The notes: a model not told the origin generated them from the letters alone. 64,000 nucleotides of DNA from Nymphaea colorata (GCF_008831285.2 NC_045150.1:9746001-9810000); one strand, 5' to 3'; positions 10,401 through 22,460 are shown, counted from the stretch's first letter. Numbers and translations are program-made.

Positions 10401-13400
10401 CTTCCACTATTTGTCAGTTTCTTTAATATTTAGGTACGAGGTTTTCCACGATTGGTTTATCCATTGTAACTTAAATTTTCATTCAAGGTTTGTACCGATG
10501 TTTTCCTTTTAATGGTTTTCCATCGCATCCTTTCAAGTATTCAATATATTTCACATTAGTTACGAGGTTTTCTTCATACACAAGTATTTCCATCGTAACC
10601 TATTAAAACTTAGTCTTATGTGGCCCACAAGCTTTACAAAAAAAACATCAAGAATTCTCTTGATAATAATGCCAGCAATCATGTAACCATTTGGAACGTA
10701 AATATATATTCTCTTTTTGTTCAACAATGAAATCAACCTAGATACTTTTCAACCACCTCACAAAGAGGCAAACCAGATTGTTCTTAGCCCTATACGGACT
10801 ACATGCTTGGAAAATAAATCATTAGGAATTCATTTGTTAAAAAAAAATGCTAGCAATTATATAAATGTATCTTTTGTTTCATTCATATATCTGAAAACAA
10901 TTAACTGCCTTAAAACAAGCCAACCCGAACTTTCTTAATTTATACAGACAAGCCAAACTAAAAGACTTGTATCAAGTCCAATACACAAACTAATATGCAT
11001 TGAAAGCAAAGGATATATTTTCTTTTTATTGTTTCCACAATTGTTTAACCCCTTTGACAACTGAAGTTCCAAAACATTCATTGTAAATTCAAGCAATACA
11101 TAATCATATGACAAAATACGTATTTGCTTTCTAACATAGCAAAAGGTATATTCAAGTGTGTTCTCACTTTTCAAATGTTTACATAGTCATTAACTTGATT
11201 GGCAATACGTCTAATCTTTATTATGACTATTTAAAAGAATGAGCAATTAATTCATAATCTATCGTACAAGTATTTTTCATCTTATACAGTCTCTATCAAT
11301 ATATCCTTTCATAGAAAGAATTTCATTTAACTCATCATTCATATTATAATTTTCATAACAAGCAAATAAATCGTTTACTGTCATGTCAGATTTGTCAATT
11401 ATTTCATAAAGTTCAACACATAGTTCCACTACCAAATGCTTAAAACACCAATTCAAGCATCGCCATTCAAGTATTCCACAAGATGATCATTGAGACCACT
11501 AATAAGCTTCAATCGGTTCATTACCAAACTGATTCTTAGTCGGTTCTTTACCTGACTGCTTATTAACTCGATTATACTTGATCATCAAAGGAATCATTAT
11601 ATTTGTACTATTGAAATAATTTCATCTCATGCACAAAATTAAAACATCATATACCCTATTTTTATTTGGGTATTCAATACATATGTTTTTGCAAACATAT
11701 GGTTTCATTTTTAGATATGCATTTAACAAGCGTTATAGATCTCCAAAGATCTCAATATGCATCTAGTTCGTGTGGATTTTATTATATTCATGAGTGTTAT
11801 CTTGCAACTCATGCAAATATTAAAATCAAATTCATTCTAAAAAAAAACTTAATTAATAGCATGCTAGCATAGTTTGATCCACAAATGAACAAATAACATA
11901 ATATGTTTGTATCCATAATAAACAGGATATGGATGTTTAACCACATATCCAAATATATATATATTCAAATCTGAATAAAAAATGTATGTAAAGTGGACCT
12001 CAAGCAATAAATAGATCTAATTCCAGAAGCTACATGAACATAAAGATTCAGATTATATTATGATAGATCTAGATTAGTAATGTCCACAATACAACTAATA
12101 TGAATTTAAAACACATGATCTCTTTATACAATACAATTCAACAACCATATTTAGATCAATGCCAACCAATCCCTCTTTTGAGAAAATCAAGTTATCATGT
12201 ACTAGCACTTTAGTGCCACAAAGCTTCAAATAATGCATTCTTGTCAATATGAATTTTAGTTCAAGAGTGTTATATTACATCTCTTGAGCATGAAGACAAA
12301 TTCATTTTCTTAAGAAAGAAAAACAAATAAAGCTTTATTCAATAGTTATCTAAAATGATCTTTGAATCTAGAGTGGCAACAAAGATTACAATATGATCAA
12401 GGCAAACATGATAACATATATTGGAACCAAAGAAAACAAGATATGAATTTTTCCCACATACCCAAACAAATAAGTTTAGATCTGAAGCTAAACTTTATGT
12501 AATGTGGATTTCACCAGTCAAATATAAAAATTTAGATTATATTAACATAGATCTAAACAGGAAACAATAACGAATATCTCGTCCCAAATAACAATATAAT
12601 TCTCTTAAGTCAACACCAAAAATTTTTCCTTTTCTTGCTTTTAATATGATGATGCAAATCAAAATTCATACCTTAGTTATCTCTAATAAGAGCAAATAAA
12701 ATATTTTATTAATATGGCTTTCATCATGCTTAAGAGTGTTATCTTACCACCGCAAGAAAAAAGATAAACATAAGGATATATTGGATTCAATATAAGTATG
12801 GGTATAACCAATGATCCAAACAAGTTAACTTGAATCCAAACCTATCAAGAATCGATCACAATGTCGTATGAATCTTACCATGTCTAAGAGTCTTAATTTA
12901 CATCTCTTATCATACCAACATACAATAATGCAGTCATTCTTTAACTATGATAAACACATAGAAATATAATCTTTATCTCCAAGAATATTCTTTCATAAGG
13001 AGCAAAAGAAATTCATCTTTAGCACTATGATGTTACTCACATTGAAAATGTACAACCCGTAAAACCATTAGATCTAAAAATCAATGCATATCATAATATA
13101 TTTAGATCTAATATAAACAAGATCTTGATTTTGAACAAAAGATGTAACCGAGTCTAATTAGATCATGCTTCAAAACAAATTGCAACGGTTACAGTGAGAT
13201 CCAAATTCATCAGCCAAACGAATATATAAAACAAAATTTTGGTCAAAACTAATATTATCATGGAGCCAAACTGACGATGAATTATCCATAAGGCATGCAT
13301 AATAGCATATTTGAACCAATATAAATAGGATATGGATTTTAACCATGTCCAACCAATTCAGATCTAAATATGTCATGATCTCAACTGAATACAAATATGG

Positions 13401-14150
13401 ATCTTTAAGTACGATTAGATCCAAAACAAAATTCAGATAGCTATTAAAATTCAGATCAATCCAACGTACATCCAAACATAATGATATCAACAATAGAATC
13501 AATATGTATTTCAACAAAGAAAGATAATCTAAATTCAAATACAATATAAGTGTGTTTCAACATAATTTCCATATCCAAGTAAGATTTTAGTTAGTGTCAG
13601 AAACACAAGATTTATATCATCACGCATTAAATAATAAAATTGTATAAGCATACATACAAGATGTTAACCATAGTCTTTTGGTCTTGCCTAGTTGTGAGGC
13701 TCTGAGCGATGTCCTTCTTAAATATAATTTTCATAGGCAAGTAAGGAGCAATAAATAAATGAGAGAAAACATCACATCAAGAGATTTCAAACAATATTCT
13801 AAAATAATATTTAGAACAAAAAAATCTGACACTAAATTTAGAACATGCATTTTTCTTTACAAAGTTGTTTTTAGAACCCCTCTTCTGCAAATTTTTAATA
13901 AGCTTGAGGGTGCCAGTACGACATTATTCATAAAAGCGCGGTTTTCCGCTGAAATTGCAAAATAATTTCATGGAACCCTCTTTTAGAAATTTATAATAAC
14001 TCCAGGAGTATCACAATGAAATTTTGTAAAAAGTCCCCGGGTTTTTCTGAAATTGACTTTCACGAGCCTCATTTTGAAAAACTTTTTAGCAAAAATTTTG
14101 CGGCAATAATTTACGAAAAATATAACACCGTAAAATACTGCCGAAATTGT
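10400..14150. other. Long AT-rich stretch without a gene
   Basis: About 3.7 kb of very AT-rich DNA with many degenerate pieces such as AGATCTAAA and GGATATGGATTTTAACCA. 10430-10610 has three loose copies of TACGAGGTTTTC with CATCGTAACC. Reading frames are short and low-complexity. It could be the decayed body or long LTR of an old retroelement (see 14170-15000). Confidence 0.4.
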
Positions 14151-14169
14151 GGACTAAGTTTGTAATTTC

Positions 14170-15000
14170 CGAATTTTGGTATAAAAGCCCCTTTTACTCT
14201 GAAAATTTTTCATTTGTGCGTTTTCTTTCTCTCTCCTCTCGAGAGCCTCTCTCTCCTCGCTCGAGGCTCTGCACTGGGGTTCCACACTGCCGTTTCTTCC
14301 GGCCGACCGACTCCTTTCAGCGGCCGCCGCCTCCTTCCGGCCGACCGACGCCTTCGGCCGCCCCCGCCTCTCTCTCTGCTCTCGCTCTTTCTGTGCCGGC
14401 AGACCCAGAGGAACGACTGGAGGAAGTCTGCAGGATTTCAATGCCGTTTTCCTCCTATACCCAAGTCGTCTCTCTGCAAGATCTCAGCTACTAGCACGAG
14501 GGATACAACTGGTTTCCAGTCCGTCGGGCCACTGCTGCTGCTTGTCGGTAGAGAAGGCACGGGCAGAGGGGTCGAGGTTTTAAAAGAAAGAGGATTTTTT
14601 TTTTTTTTTGGAGGTCCAACAAAGACAAAAAGGAAGAAAAAATAGTCTGTTTCTCTGGTTTCGACAGACGGTAGAATCCCGTCTCTTTTCCAGGAGGAAG
14701 CTGTTGGATCAGATTCTTAAACGGCGTACAGTGAGCAATGGTTCTATATTTCCTTCCCTCCTACTTATTTGTTTGTTTATTTTGGGTCTGTTGTATGTCG
14801 TGCAGAGCAGGCGCTACCTCCTGTGCTACTGCTTGCCCGAGGCGCAGGTCAATTGTGTTTACTTTAGCAGTGGAGTTCTCTGTGGACAGACCCTCTACGA
14901 CTCCGAGGGTTCTGATATATATAAAAATGATATTACAGAGCCGTTTTAGGCTCAGTTCTGGTCTCAGTCTCTCGCAGGCAAAAGAATAAAAAGAGACATA
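14170..15000 (+). mobile_element. LTR-like promoter and leader of an old retroelement (candidate)
   Basis: The TATA-like GGTATAAAAGCCCC near 14178 is followed by a pyrimidine-rich leader (TCTCTCTCCT runs), a GC-rich stretch and a T-run at about 14595. This layout resembles the promoter-R-U5 part of plant LTRs or the 5' end of a host transcript. Short open frames overlap it, but none shows a known domain. No primer-binding site or partner LTR was found, so this is tentative. Confidence 0.3.
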
Positions 15001-15162
15001 ATATGAAAAAAGAGAATTCTAAATTAGTATAGTCTAGCATGCTTTATTTTCAGGAGATAAAAGCATGATACGTAGGCGACTGCATGCTCACGCAGGTAGT
15101 ATGATCTTTACAGGCACCAATAAAAAATCGAATTTCACTTACTAGAATTCTATATAGTATGG

Positions 15163-15510
15163 CTAGAGTCTCCTTACCAGCAGCGTCTACTTTGTCCGTG
15201 AAGGGACAGCAGCAACATCACACCAAGTGTTGGAAGACGAGGAAGAAGAAATGGACAAAACCTTACATGGGCTATTGACGGGTTTGCTTTTAGGAGGCAT
15301 CAGATCGGCTTCGAGGAAGCATCGGCTTCTAAGAGGCATGAGCTTGAGTAATCTCTCAAGATTAACTCTAATAAGTTGGGCTTTTATAGACAGCTTTTTA
15401 GGATTTCTCAATGCCCAGCAAAGGACTGTTAGAGATTAATGAGTATTTAATCTTGACTGCAAGAAGGTCCTCTTGTAATTGTATAAATAGAACTCAGAAC
15501 CACTATCCAA
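15163..15510. repeat. Second copy of the 10.0-10.4 kb block
   Basis: A direct repeat of about 350 bp of 10040-10390, with small indels. It ends abruptly at about 15511, where UGT coding homology starts, so this is a duplication breakpoint. Confidence 0.65.
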
Positions 15511-15512
15511 GA

Positions 15513-15912
15513 GAATGGTGGTGAAGACATGGACCACATGTGAGGGTGAACCATGCTGCGGTTGGCATGTTTGTGACTCACTGTAGTTGGAACTCGGTTG
15601 TAGAGAGCATCAGCGCCGGCGTGCCAATGGCATGGCCCTTGTATGCCGAGCAGCCTATTAACAGGGTCGTGTTGGTGTTGGACATGGGGGTGGCGGTGAC
15701 CGTAAAAGAGGACCGATATGGTCTGTGGCTGCGGCTGAGCCGCTGAGGTGTGTCAATGCAGCTGTTACTGGACAAAGAGGAGGGCGGTGGGCACCCGGCT
15801 GACAAAGCGAGTAAAAGCAGCAAAGAAAGGAGTTGCAGCGCTTATGGACGGTCGCTCATCCGCAGTTAACCTAGCCAGGTTGGTGGATTCCTGAGAAGGT
15901 TCCGCTGGTGCG
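15513..15912 (+). pseudogene. UGT 3'-terminal fragment (pseudogene 1)
   Basis: Matches the last third of the intact UGT genes, from MVVKTW just before the PSPG box to the C-terminus, but on the opposite strand. A small deletion shifts the frame inside WAPQ. A middle part then reads [17 protein letters not shown], where the conserved Gly of HCGW is Ser. The frame is lost again around 15740-15785, and the final Trp codon of the VDSW motif is TGA. The first two thirds of the gene are absent. The fragment is tail-to-tail with UGT-B, about 380 bp away. It cannot encode an enzyme. Confidence 0.85.
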
Positions 15913-16291
15913 TTCAATTAAATAATTCAAAGCTTTCAAAGATTTGTCGAACATCACGGTTTCACAATCCCACACGATATTAGATCACTTGGTCCAAGAA
16001 GAGGAGGCGGCTGTGTTTAAAAGATCGTAGATCCAAATCAACAAAAAGGAATGCATGTTTACAAATTAAAGATGGTAGACTGTGTTTATTCAAATCAAGC
16101 AAGTCTGATATGACAAAAACGACAAAATTTCAAGCGGCTGGTTTCATCAACCAACCACGAGATCCAAACCAAATTTATTTCTTCAACTCACGGTACTACC
16201 GACCCCAAACGAGCCCTTGACCTTATTATTAGAAATCAAATATTTTTTAAGAACATGGCTCCAAATCAACACTGGAGTGCAGCGTCAAGCG

Positions 16292-17719
16292 CTAGCCACC
16301 TTCTTTCGCACCTGCCGGACCATTCCAGGAATCTACCAACCTGGCTAGGTTCACCGAGGACGAGCCACCCTCTTTGAGCGCTGAAACTCCTGCATCCTTT
16401 GCCGCTTTTACTCGCTCCCTCAGCCGGTTGCCCTCCTCTGAGTCCAATAACAGCCGGACACACCTCTCCACCTCGGCCGCACCCACCAGACCATCTCGGT
16501 CCTTTTTGACGGACACCGCCACCCCCATGTCCACCAACAAGACACTGTTGGTCGGCTGCTCTGCATACAAGGGCCATGCAGCCATTGGCACGCCAGCGCT
16601 GATGCTCTCCACCACCGAGTTCCAGCCGCAGTGGGTCACAAATCCGCCAACCGCAGCATGGTTCAGAACCCTCACCTGCGGTGCCCATGCCTTCACCACC
16701 ATTCCCTTGTCACTCGTCCTTTGGAGGAACCCTTTCGGAAGCAGAACGTCCAGATCTGGATCCGAGGGCACCAACGCTTGCTTTGACTCAGCCGTCGGAT
16801 TCCGGACCACCCAAAGAAACCGCTGCCCGCTGCGCTCGAGCGCCAGCGCGATCTCCCTTAGTTGAATTGTGGAAAGCAAGCCTAAGCTGCCGAAGCACAA
16901 GAAGACGACACTGTGGTCTGGCTGCGAGTCGAGCCAACGGAGGCAATCTGGAGGTTGCAGAACTTTCTCGGGTGGGATGACCAAAGGTCCGATCGCATAG
17001 ACCAGCGGGCCTGGCCCATCCGGGACGCACAGGCCGTCGGCAAGGGCTCGGAGAGTGTGGGGCTGGAGCGCATCAAAAGTGTTAATTATGATGCCCTGGG
17101 CTCTGGCGAACTGCGTCGATACCTTGAGAAACCATTCATAAGATCCTACATGGAACCGAAGGGAATGGGGCAGGTCGGACGGCGAGAGGGGAGGGATGCC
17201 GGGGACATGAACCAGCTTGTCTTCGGCATGAGCCGAGGCAACATCATATTGGTGATGCAGAGTGTTGAGGTACAGAAGCAGTGCCAGTGCACCAACATTG
17301 CTGATGTAGTAAAAATAGGCGGGTATGCCCAAGCTGGCGGCAACTTCCGTGTAGGTGAAGCAGAAGAAATCTAAGATGATTGCTTTGACAAAGCAATCTC
17401 TTGATATGTCCTGCAATGCTTGCACCACTCGGCCCCTGCAAGCATGTAAGAATTCGAACAAGAGGACGTCGTGGGTCTGGTAATCGACTTCCTTGACTGT
17501 GAAATCGACGGGACCGAGCTCGGTGAAGGTGATGTCGAGGCCAGAGTCCGCAACGCTCTTCATGTAGACGGCCGAGTTGCCGACGCTGATGGGAGGTTTG
17601 GCAACCAGGATGGTGATGGAGATGCCATGGCGGAGGTGCAAGAGCTTGCCGAACTCAACCATGGTCATCAAGTGGCCCATCAAGGGAGACGGGAAGAGAA
17701 CCACAGTTTGCTTCTTCAT
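16292..17719 (-). CDS. UDP-glycosyltransferase, family 1, UGT88-like (UGT-B)
   Basis: An intronless 475-aa paralogue of UGT-A, with about nine residues in ten identical by eye and with 3' and 5' flanks also duplicated. His16 and Asp117, the likely catalytic pair, are kept. The PSPG box starts WAPQVRVLNHAAVGG, contains HCGWNS and ends with Gln, again favouring UDP-glucose. Differences worth noting: Gly13 of PSPGMGHL is Leu, and after the PSPG box NRVMLVLDMG becomes NSVLLVDMG, losing one residue and replacing the conserved Arg. The start ATG (17717-17719) matches that of UGT-A. Upstream, a hAT-like MITE lies beside an eroded TATA position. It is open throughout. Activity or expression may differ from UGT-A, but this cannot be told from sequence. 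Confidence 0.92.
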   Translation of the reverse strand: MKKQTVVLFPSPLMGHLMTMVEFGKLLHLRHGISITILVAKPPISVGNSAVYMKSVADSGLDITFTELGPVDFTVKEVDYQTHDVLLFEFLHACRGRVVQALQDISRDCFVKAIILDFFCFTYTEVAASLGIPAYFYYISNVGALALLLYLNTLHHQYDVASAHAEDKLVHVPGIPPLSPSDLPHSLRFHVGSYEWFLKVSTQFARAQGIIINTFDALQPHTLRALADGLCVPDGPGPLVYAIGPLVIPPEKVLQPPDCLRWLDSQPDHSVVFLCFGSLGLLSTIQLREIALALERSGQRFLWVVRNPTAESKQALVPSDPDLDVLLPKGFLQRTSDKGMVVKAWAPQVRVLNHAAVGGFVTHCGWNSVVESISAGVPMAAWPLYAEQPTNSVLLVDMGVAVSVKKDRDGLVGAAEVERCVRLLLDSEEGNRLRERVKAAKDAGVSALKEGGSSSVNLARLVDSWNGPAGAKEGG

Positions 17720-17828
17720 TTCTCTCTGAGACCACCGTTCCCTGCTTCTCCTCTACAATTACTGTTGCGGAGGCTTTGCCTCCTTCACAACTACAAATAA
17801 GTCATGCTGCATGCCTACGACCTACGAC

Positions 17829-17839
17829 CTGATACATTG
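17829..17839 (-). promoter_or_regulatory. Eroded TATA position of UGT-B
   Basis: Aligned with the TATATATGAGG of UGT-A, this site reads AATGTATCAGG on the minus strand. It lies about 115 bp upstream of the start codon and directly next to the MITE at 17848-18075. Confidence 0.4.
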
Positions 17840-17847
17840 ACGCTAAC

Positions 17848-18075
17848 CAGGGGCGAAGCCAAGATTTTTTTTTAAGAGCGAAGCCAAGATTTTTTTTAGG
17901 GACGGATCGACAGTCCAACCTCTGGATTTGGGTAGGGCCAAATTGAATTCAACTCTAAAAAATACATTCCACACTTAAAAAATTAATTTTTTTTAATGTA
18001 AAATATTTTTTTTTCATTTGCGATGGTGAACCCATGGCCTAGCAGCCCCCCCCCCCCCCCTTCTCTCCGCCCCTG
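17848..18075. mobile_element. hAT-like MITE in the UGT-B promoter, 228 bp
   Basis: The left end is CAGGGGCGAAGCCAAG and the right end reverse-complemented is CAGGGGCGGAGAGAAG. The flanking 8-bp direct repeats ACGCTAAC (17840-17847) and GCGCTAAC (18076-18083) differ at one base. The UGT-A promoter has the uninterrupted site GGCGCTAATCGG at about 1851, which acts as an empty site. The interior has a short internal duplication of the left end (GAAGCCAAGATTTTTTTT twice), poly-T and a C-run near 18047-18060. Non-coding. Confidence 0.8.
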
Positions 18076-18950
18076 GCGCTAACCGGATCGGACTTGGACT
18101 GGAACTTTTTGAATCTGAGCCCAAATTCCAACGGTGATTTGATCTGGTGTAAAGTGTCTAAGCGGGGTATGCAATCGGAGTAAAAAAAAAAGAGAGAATA
18201 AATGAAAAGCAACCATAAGTTTTGCTACATGATTTGCCCTATAATATATGGCAAATAAAGAAGAAAGGCAGGCAGTCGTCATAAGCAGGAGCTAAGAAGG
18301 AAGGACAGTGGCTGGTGAAGGCAGAGGTGGAGGAGGAGACAACAAGGCGTTCTGCCAAGCAGTTGATAAAGAGGGTACAGGCATCTTGGATTCAGGTCGA
18401 CTTCTGCTACAACTGAATTTTAATCTGAAAGTGTCAGTCTAAATCAGATCCAAATGCGGGAATTTGATTCCAGAAAATGTCAGATATTGCAGAGTGCCCA
18501 ACCAAAAAAACCGCACATGTGAAACTTCCAATTCTAGCTCTGAAATTAATCTGAAACAAACTTCAAATGGTGTCTGAAAGTAAAATGGAATCTTATAATA
18601 TATCTCAGGAAGAGAAAAAGTTTGTTTTTTTTTTTTTTTCATTTGCTTGTATGTATTTTTCTACCAATCAAAATTGTGAGAAGATTGCACTGTCACACGG
18701 GAGCTTCCGTGGGAGTTTCTATCGGTCGACTGTTTGGTTGAATAGGAAAACCAGACTGGCAATAAAATTGGCTTGGTTATTCGACTACTCTAAATTTGGA
18801 GATTTTACATGACCACGCCCATTGTCGTACTTGGATCAAACCATCTCTCTGGGTAATAAGAATTAGAAAAGTTGAAACTAATCACCAAGGTCTAATTACA
18901 TCAGTGAATAAGCCCATTCAGGAATTCAAATGAATTAATTGAAAAATTAC
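18076..18950. repeat. UGT upstream segmental duplication, copy 3
   Basis: Continues the UGT-A upstream sequence after the MITE. It aligns with 1850-1970 and 2620-3130, and its last part (18800-18950) with 7895-8060. Relative to copy 1, about 600 bp around 1990-2610 is missing or replaced. Non-coding. Confidence 0.7.
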
Positions 18951-18951
18951 A

Positions 18952-19075
<124 letters not shown>

Positions 19076-19189
19076 AAGGAAAGCAAGGGAAGCAAATATG
19101 CTTATGAAAAGTGATGACCTAATATAACATAAGAGAAAATTGTTCGACCCTTGTAGAAACGTTAGTTAATTTCAGTCTCAACTACTCCT

Positions 19190-20210
19190 GTATCTACAGT
19201 GGTTCCTTTACCGGCATTTATTGCTATTCCTAATTTCAATTCCAAGTGGACTTATTGATATTATTAAATTAAATTCCAATTTAAAGCTGCCTTCAAAAAA
19301 TTCCAGCTAAATGGAGCAACCTCACCAGGCATTATCCACCGATATAAATTCAATGAATAAAAGCTATTCTCCATATGCGCCATGCAATAAATGCACAGCA
19401 AGCCTTGAAGAAGGTTACAGGCTACAGTTTCAGAAGCATTACGGAGGACTATTGTACTGACTGTCGGCAATGCAGTTGGTACTATTGAATTGAAAAACAG
19501 ACTGTAGACAACCAAGTTAAAAAGGATTAATGATGCAGCATTGAGCATCCTTGTAGTATAACCTGCTAGCTCCTCATCTATACAGATAATTTAAGCAAAA
19601 AATAAGCAACGGCAAAGTATCCTTCAACTTTTTCGATTCGGGAAACATGGAACAGCAACTACTGCTCTTGCCAAGCTTCTAATGTCGAACAAGCTGGTAC
19701 AGGCTCATATTGTGATTTTGCTCATAACTTTGTTCATTTTACGAGTGCTTTGATAAATGGCAAGCCAAAGGGAAGCAAGTATGCTTATGAAAAGTGATTA
19801 CCTAATATAAGATAAGACAAAAATGTTCAGCCCTTATTGAAACATTTGTTAATTTCAATCTCAAATACTCCTATATCTACAGTAGTTCCTTTACCGGCAT
19901 TTATTGCTATTCCTAAATTTAATTCCAAGTGGACCAGAATTTATTGATATTAAAGGTGCTCCAATTTCCCTTGCCACCGTCCATATTAGTGATGACAATA
20001 GTGTATTTTTCAACCTAAGAATTGCATTTCACCACTTAAGACGTAAAAATATAACACCTATAGGAATCAAATTAAAGACATGCCTTTTCAAAGGCGTTGG
20101 ATTTAATTAAAACTCAATTTTGCTAAGTGAAGTACTAACAGTTGTTGATTATTTTCTATCAGATAAACACTTTCTACCATATTTTGGGTGCTCCACATGT
20201 AGGTGTTATC
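19190..20210 (+). repeat. R1 and R2 repeat copies
   Basis: Contains partial R1 copies at about 19195-19275 and 19780-20200 (CTTTACCGGCATTTATTGCT). Between them, 19300-19720 is the first copy of repeat R2, which recurs at 23955-24420. R2 shares AATGGAGCAACCTCACCAGG, CAGCAAGCCTTGAAGAA and GGGAAACATGGAACAGCAAC between copies. No protein similarity is apparent in either. Confidence 0.6.
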
Positions 20211-20377
20211 CTTATATGTCTTCAGTTGTGAAATGCAATACGTAAGTAGAACGGTATACTACTATGATCACTAACACCGACACAACCGAGGACCTTACAA
20301 GTAGGGGAATGAGAGAGGCATTTGAGCCTTTGCTTTGGATGGTAGGCTGCTGACCTCTCGCTCACCCAAAATTGAAT

Positions 20378-21110
20378 CCAGGAATACCAGTAAATGCTAT
20401 TAAAGGAATCATTATTAGACACTTGTCAGCAAAAAACAAGACTATTTGAGAAGAAATTAAGGAATATTATTAGCCTTGCTTATAAAATTAGACATGAAGT
20501 TAACCCTTGAATAGGTATTTCCTACAAAATCTAACCCAAATAAGTACTAACGAAGAACGGTTAATACCGCATAAATGAGTTATATGTGAAGAACTGATCC
20601 AAATGAAATCCATTGATTCATTTTCTTTTGTCTATCAATGAAGTAAGCATAGTAAAGTGTTTCTATTAAATTGTACTAAATAAAAATGTTGCTGAACATT
20701 GGACCAGCATTTATTGATGTTATTAAATTAAATTCCATTTTAATGAGAGGTTAACTACCAATCATTTGTGGAAAAGATGTCTGAAGGCCCCCTTTACCCC
20801 CCACCTTCTCCAATTTCTCTTGTCACCTGTGTTGGTATTAGTGATGACAATAGTGTATCTTTCAACCTAAAAACTTCATTTCACCACTTAAAACATAAAA
20901 ATATAACACCTATAAGCATCAAATTAAAAGACTTGCCTTTTCCCAAGCGTTAGATTTCGATAAAACTCCATGCTGCTAATTGAAATACTAACAGTTGTTG
21001 ATTATTTTTTATCAAATAGATAGACATTTTCTACCATGTTGTGGGTGCTCCACGTGTGGGTGTTATACTTAAGTGAAGTGGTTTAAGTGGTGGAGTACAA
21101 TACTTAAGTA
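20378..21110. repeat. R1 copies in opposite orientations
   Basis: 20378-20690 matches 22100-22400 and, reversed, the left part of the 4.2-4.8 kb copy. 20690-21070 matches the right part in forward orientation. The two together form a loose head-to-head arrangement. Confidence 0.55.
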
Positions 21111-21119
21111 GAAAGGTAT

Positions 21120-22085
21120 ATTACAAGGATCACCTATGTCACAAGAGTGTCCTGGTGCGGGTGGGGGCGTCGTCGGCGTGGCACATCTCAAAAAATTTGG
21201 GTGCGGCGATATGGTGAGAGTATTTTATTATTATTGTTATTATTATTAATTTATTATAATAAATTAATAATAAAAGAGAGAATCATCTGATAAAAAATAA
21301 AATATAAATTAAAAAGCTAGAGAAAAACATGGCATTTTATTTTTACCAGTGCAACAAAAATAAAACTTAAAGAAAATTTAACTTGAATCACAACTAAAAC
21401 TAAAAACAGAACAACAGGAAAATAAAAACCTAAGAATACGCTGCAAAAAGAGAGAGAGAGAGAGAGAGAGAGAGCTGACCATGCAGCCGATGAGGAAGAC
21501 ATAACAGAGAAGCACGTAGCATGGAAAAGGAAACTGCCCGGTGGAAGTGGAGGGAATCAGATTTAAGAAAGGGCGGAGCGGGAATCCGACGCCCAAAAGA
21601 GACCAAGAACCAGGAAAACAACAAAACCTCCACCACAGCAATTGCCAAGCCGAGAGGAAACCCGGAATCCTAAACCAGACGAAGGTAACCAAACGCCTGC
21701 TTGGAAACACAATCCCGGAAAAGTCCCCACCAGAGCCAAATTCGCAGAACCTACTTATAAACAGAAACTACATTTGCAGCAATTAATGGCGCCCCCCAAA
21801 ACAGGAGGAAGAGAGAGAGAGAGAGAGAGAGATTGAGAGCAGGAAGGAAGCGGGACAGGGGGTTTTACCAAATGAGGAGGGCAGACGACGACTCCACTGA
21901 AACCGCCTACATTTGGAGTGGAGCCTACTCGCTTTGGACTTAGAGAAGAGGACTCAGAGAAGAGTTGCACCGTCCCAGCGGAAAGAGAGTTGCAGCGTCC
22001 CAGCGGAAAGAGAGAGTCGCAGGGCGAGGGAGAGAAGATCGTTCGTGCCCTGTTTGTTATAAATTAAAAAAAAAAAACCCCAAGG
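21120..22085. other. Intergenic, AG-rich, no gene
   Basis: Holds an ATTATTATT-rich stretch near 21220-21270 and two AG microsatellites (21449-21474 and 21810-21832). 21960-22010 carries a short tandem repeat of GCGTCCCAGCGGAAAGAGAG style. Short open frames on both strands are low-complexity, and no domain is visible. Confidence 0.5.
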
Positions 22086-22089
22086 GGCA

Positions 22090-22460
22090 GGGTGATTGAA
22101 TCGAGGAATACCATTAAATGTCAATAAAGGAATCATTATTTAACACTTGTTAGCAAAAGCAGGACTATTTGAGAAGAAATTAACTAATATTATTATCCTT
22201 GCTTATAAAGTTAGAGATAAAAGTGATCCTTGAATATGTATTTCCTACAAAATCTAACCCAAATACGTACCAACGAAGAACGGTTCATACCACATAAATG
22301 AGTTACATGTGAACAAGTGATCCAAATGAAATCCTTTTTTTTGTCTATCAATGAAGTAAACACAGTAAATTGTTTCTGTTTAATTTTACTAAATAAAATC
22401 TTACGGATCAACATGTACAGTCAAATGCGATTCTAGAACCATAATGCAATTTGTACATGT
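22090..22460 (-). repeat. R1 copy, reverse orientation
   Basis: Near match to 20380-20700 in the same orientation and to 4200-4440 in the opposite one (TTGTCTATCAATGAAGTAA, AACGAAGAACGGTT). Non-coding. Confidence 0.6.

Noticed and set aside
14147-14989. Several ORFs of 80-143 codons
   Set aside because: They overlap each other in a CT-rich, LTR-like leader. The composition is low-complexity and no domain is visible.
10040-15510. The 350-bp direct repeats as LTRs of one retrotransposon
   Set aside because: No TG...CA ends, primer-binding site, polypurine tract or coding domain between them. Kept only as an unexplained repeat.
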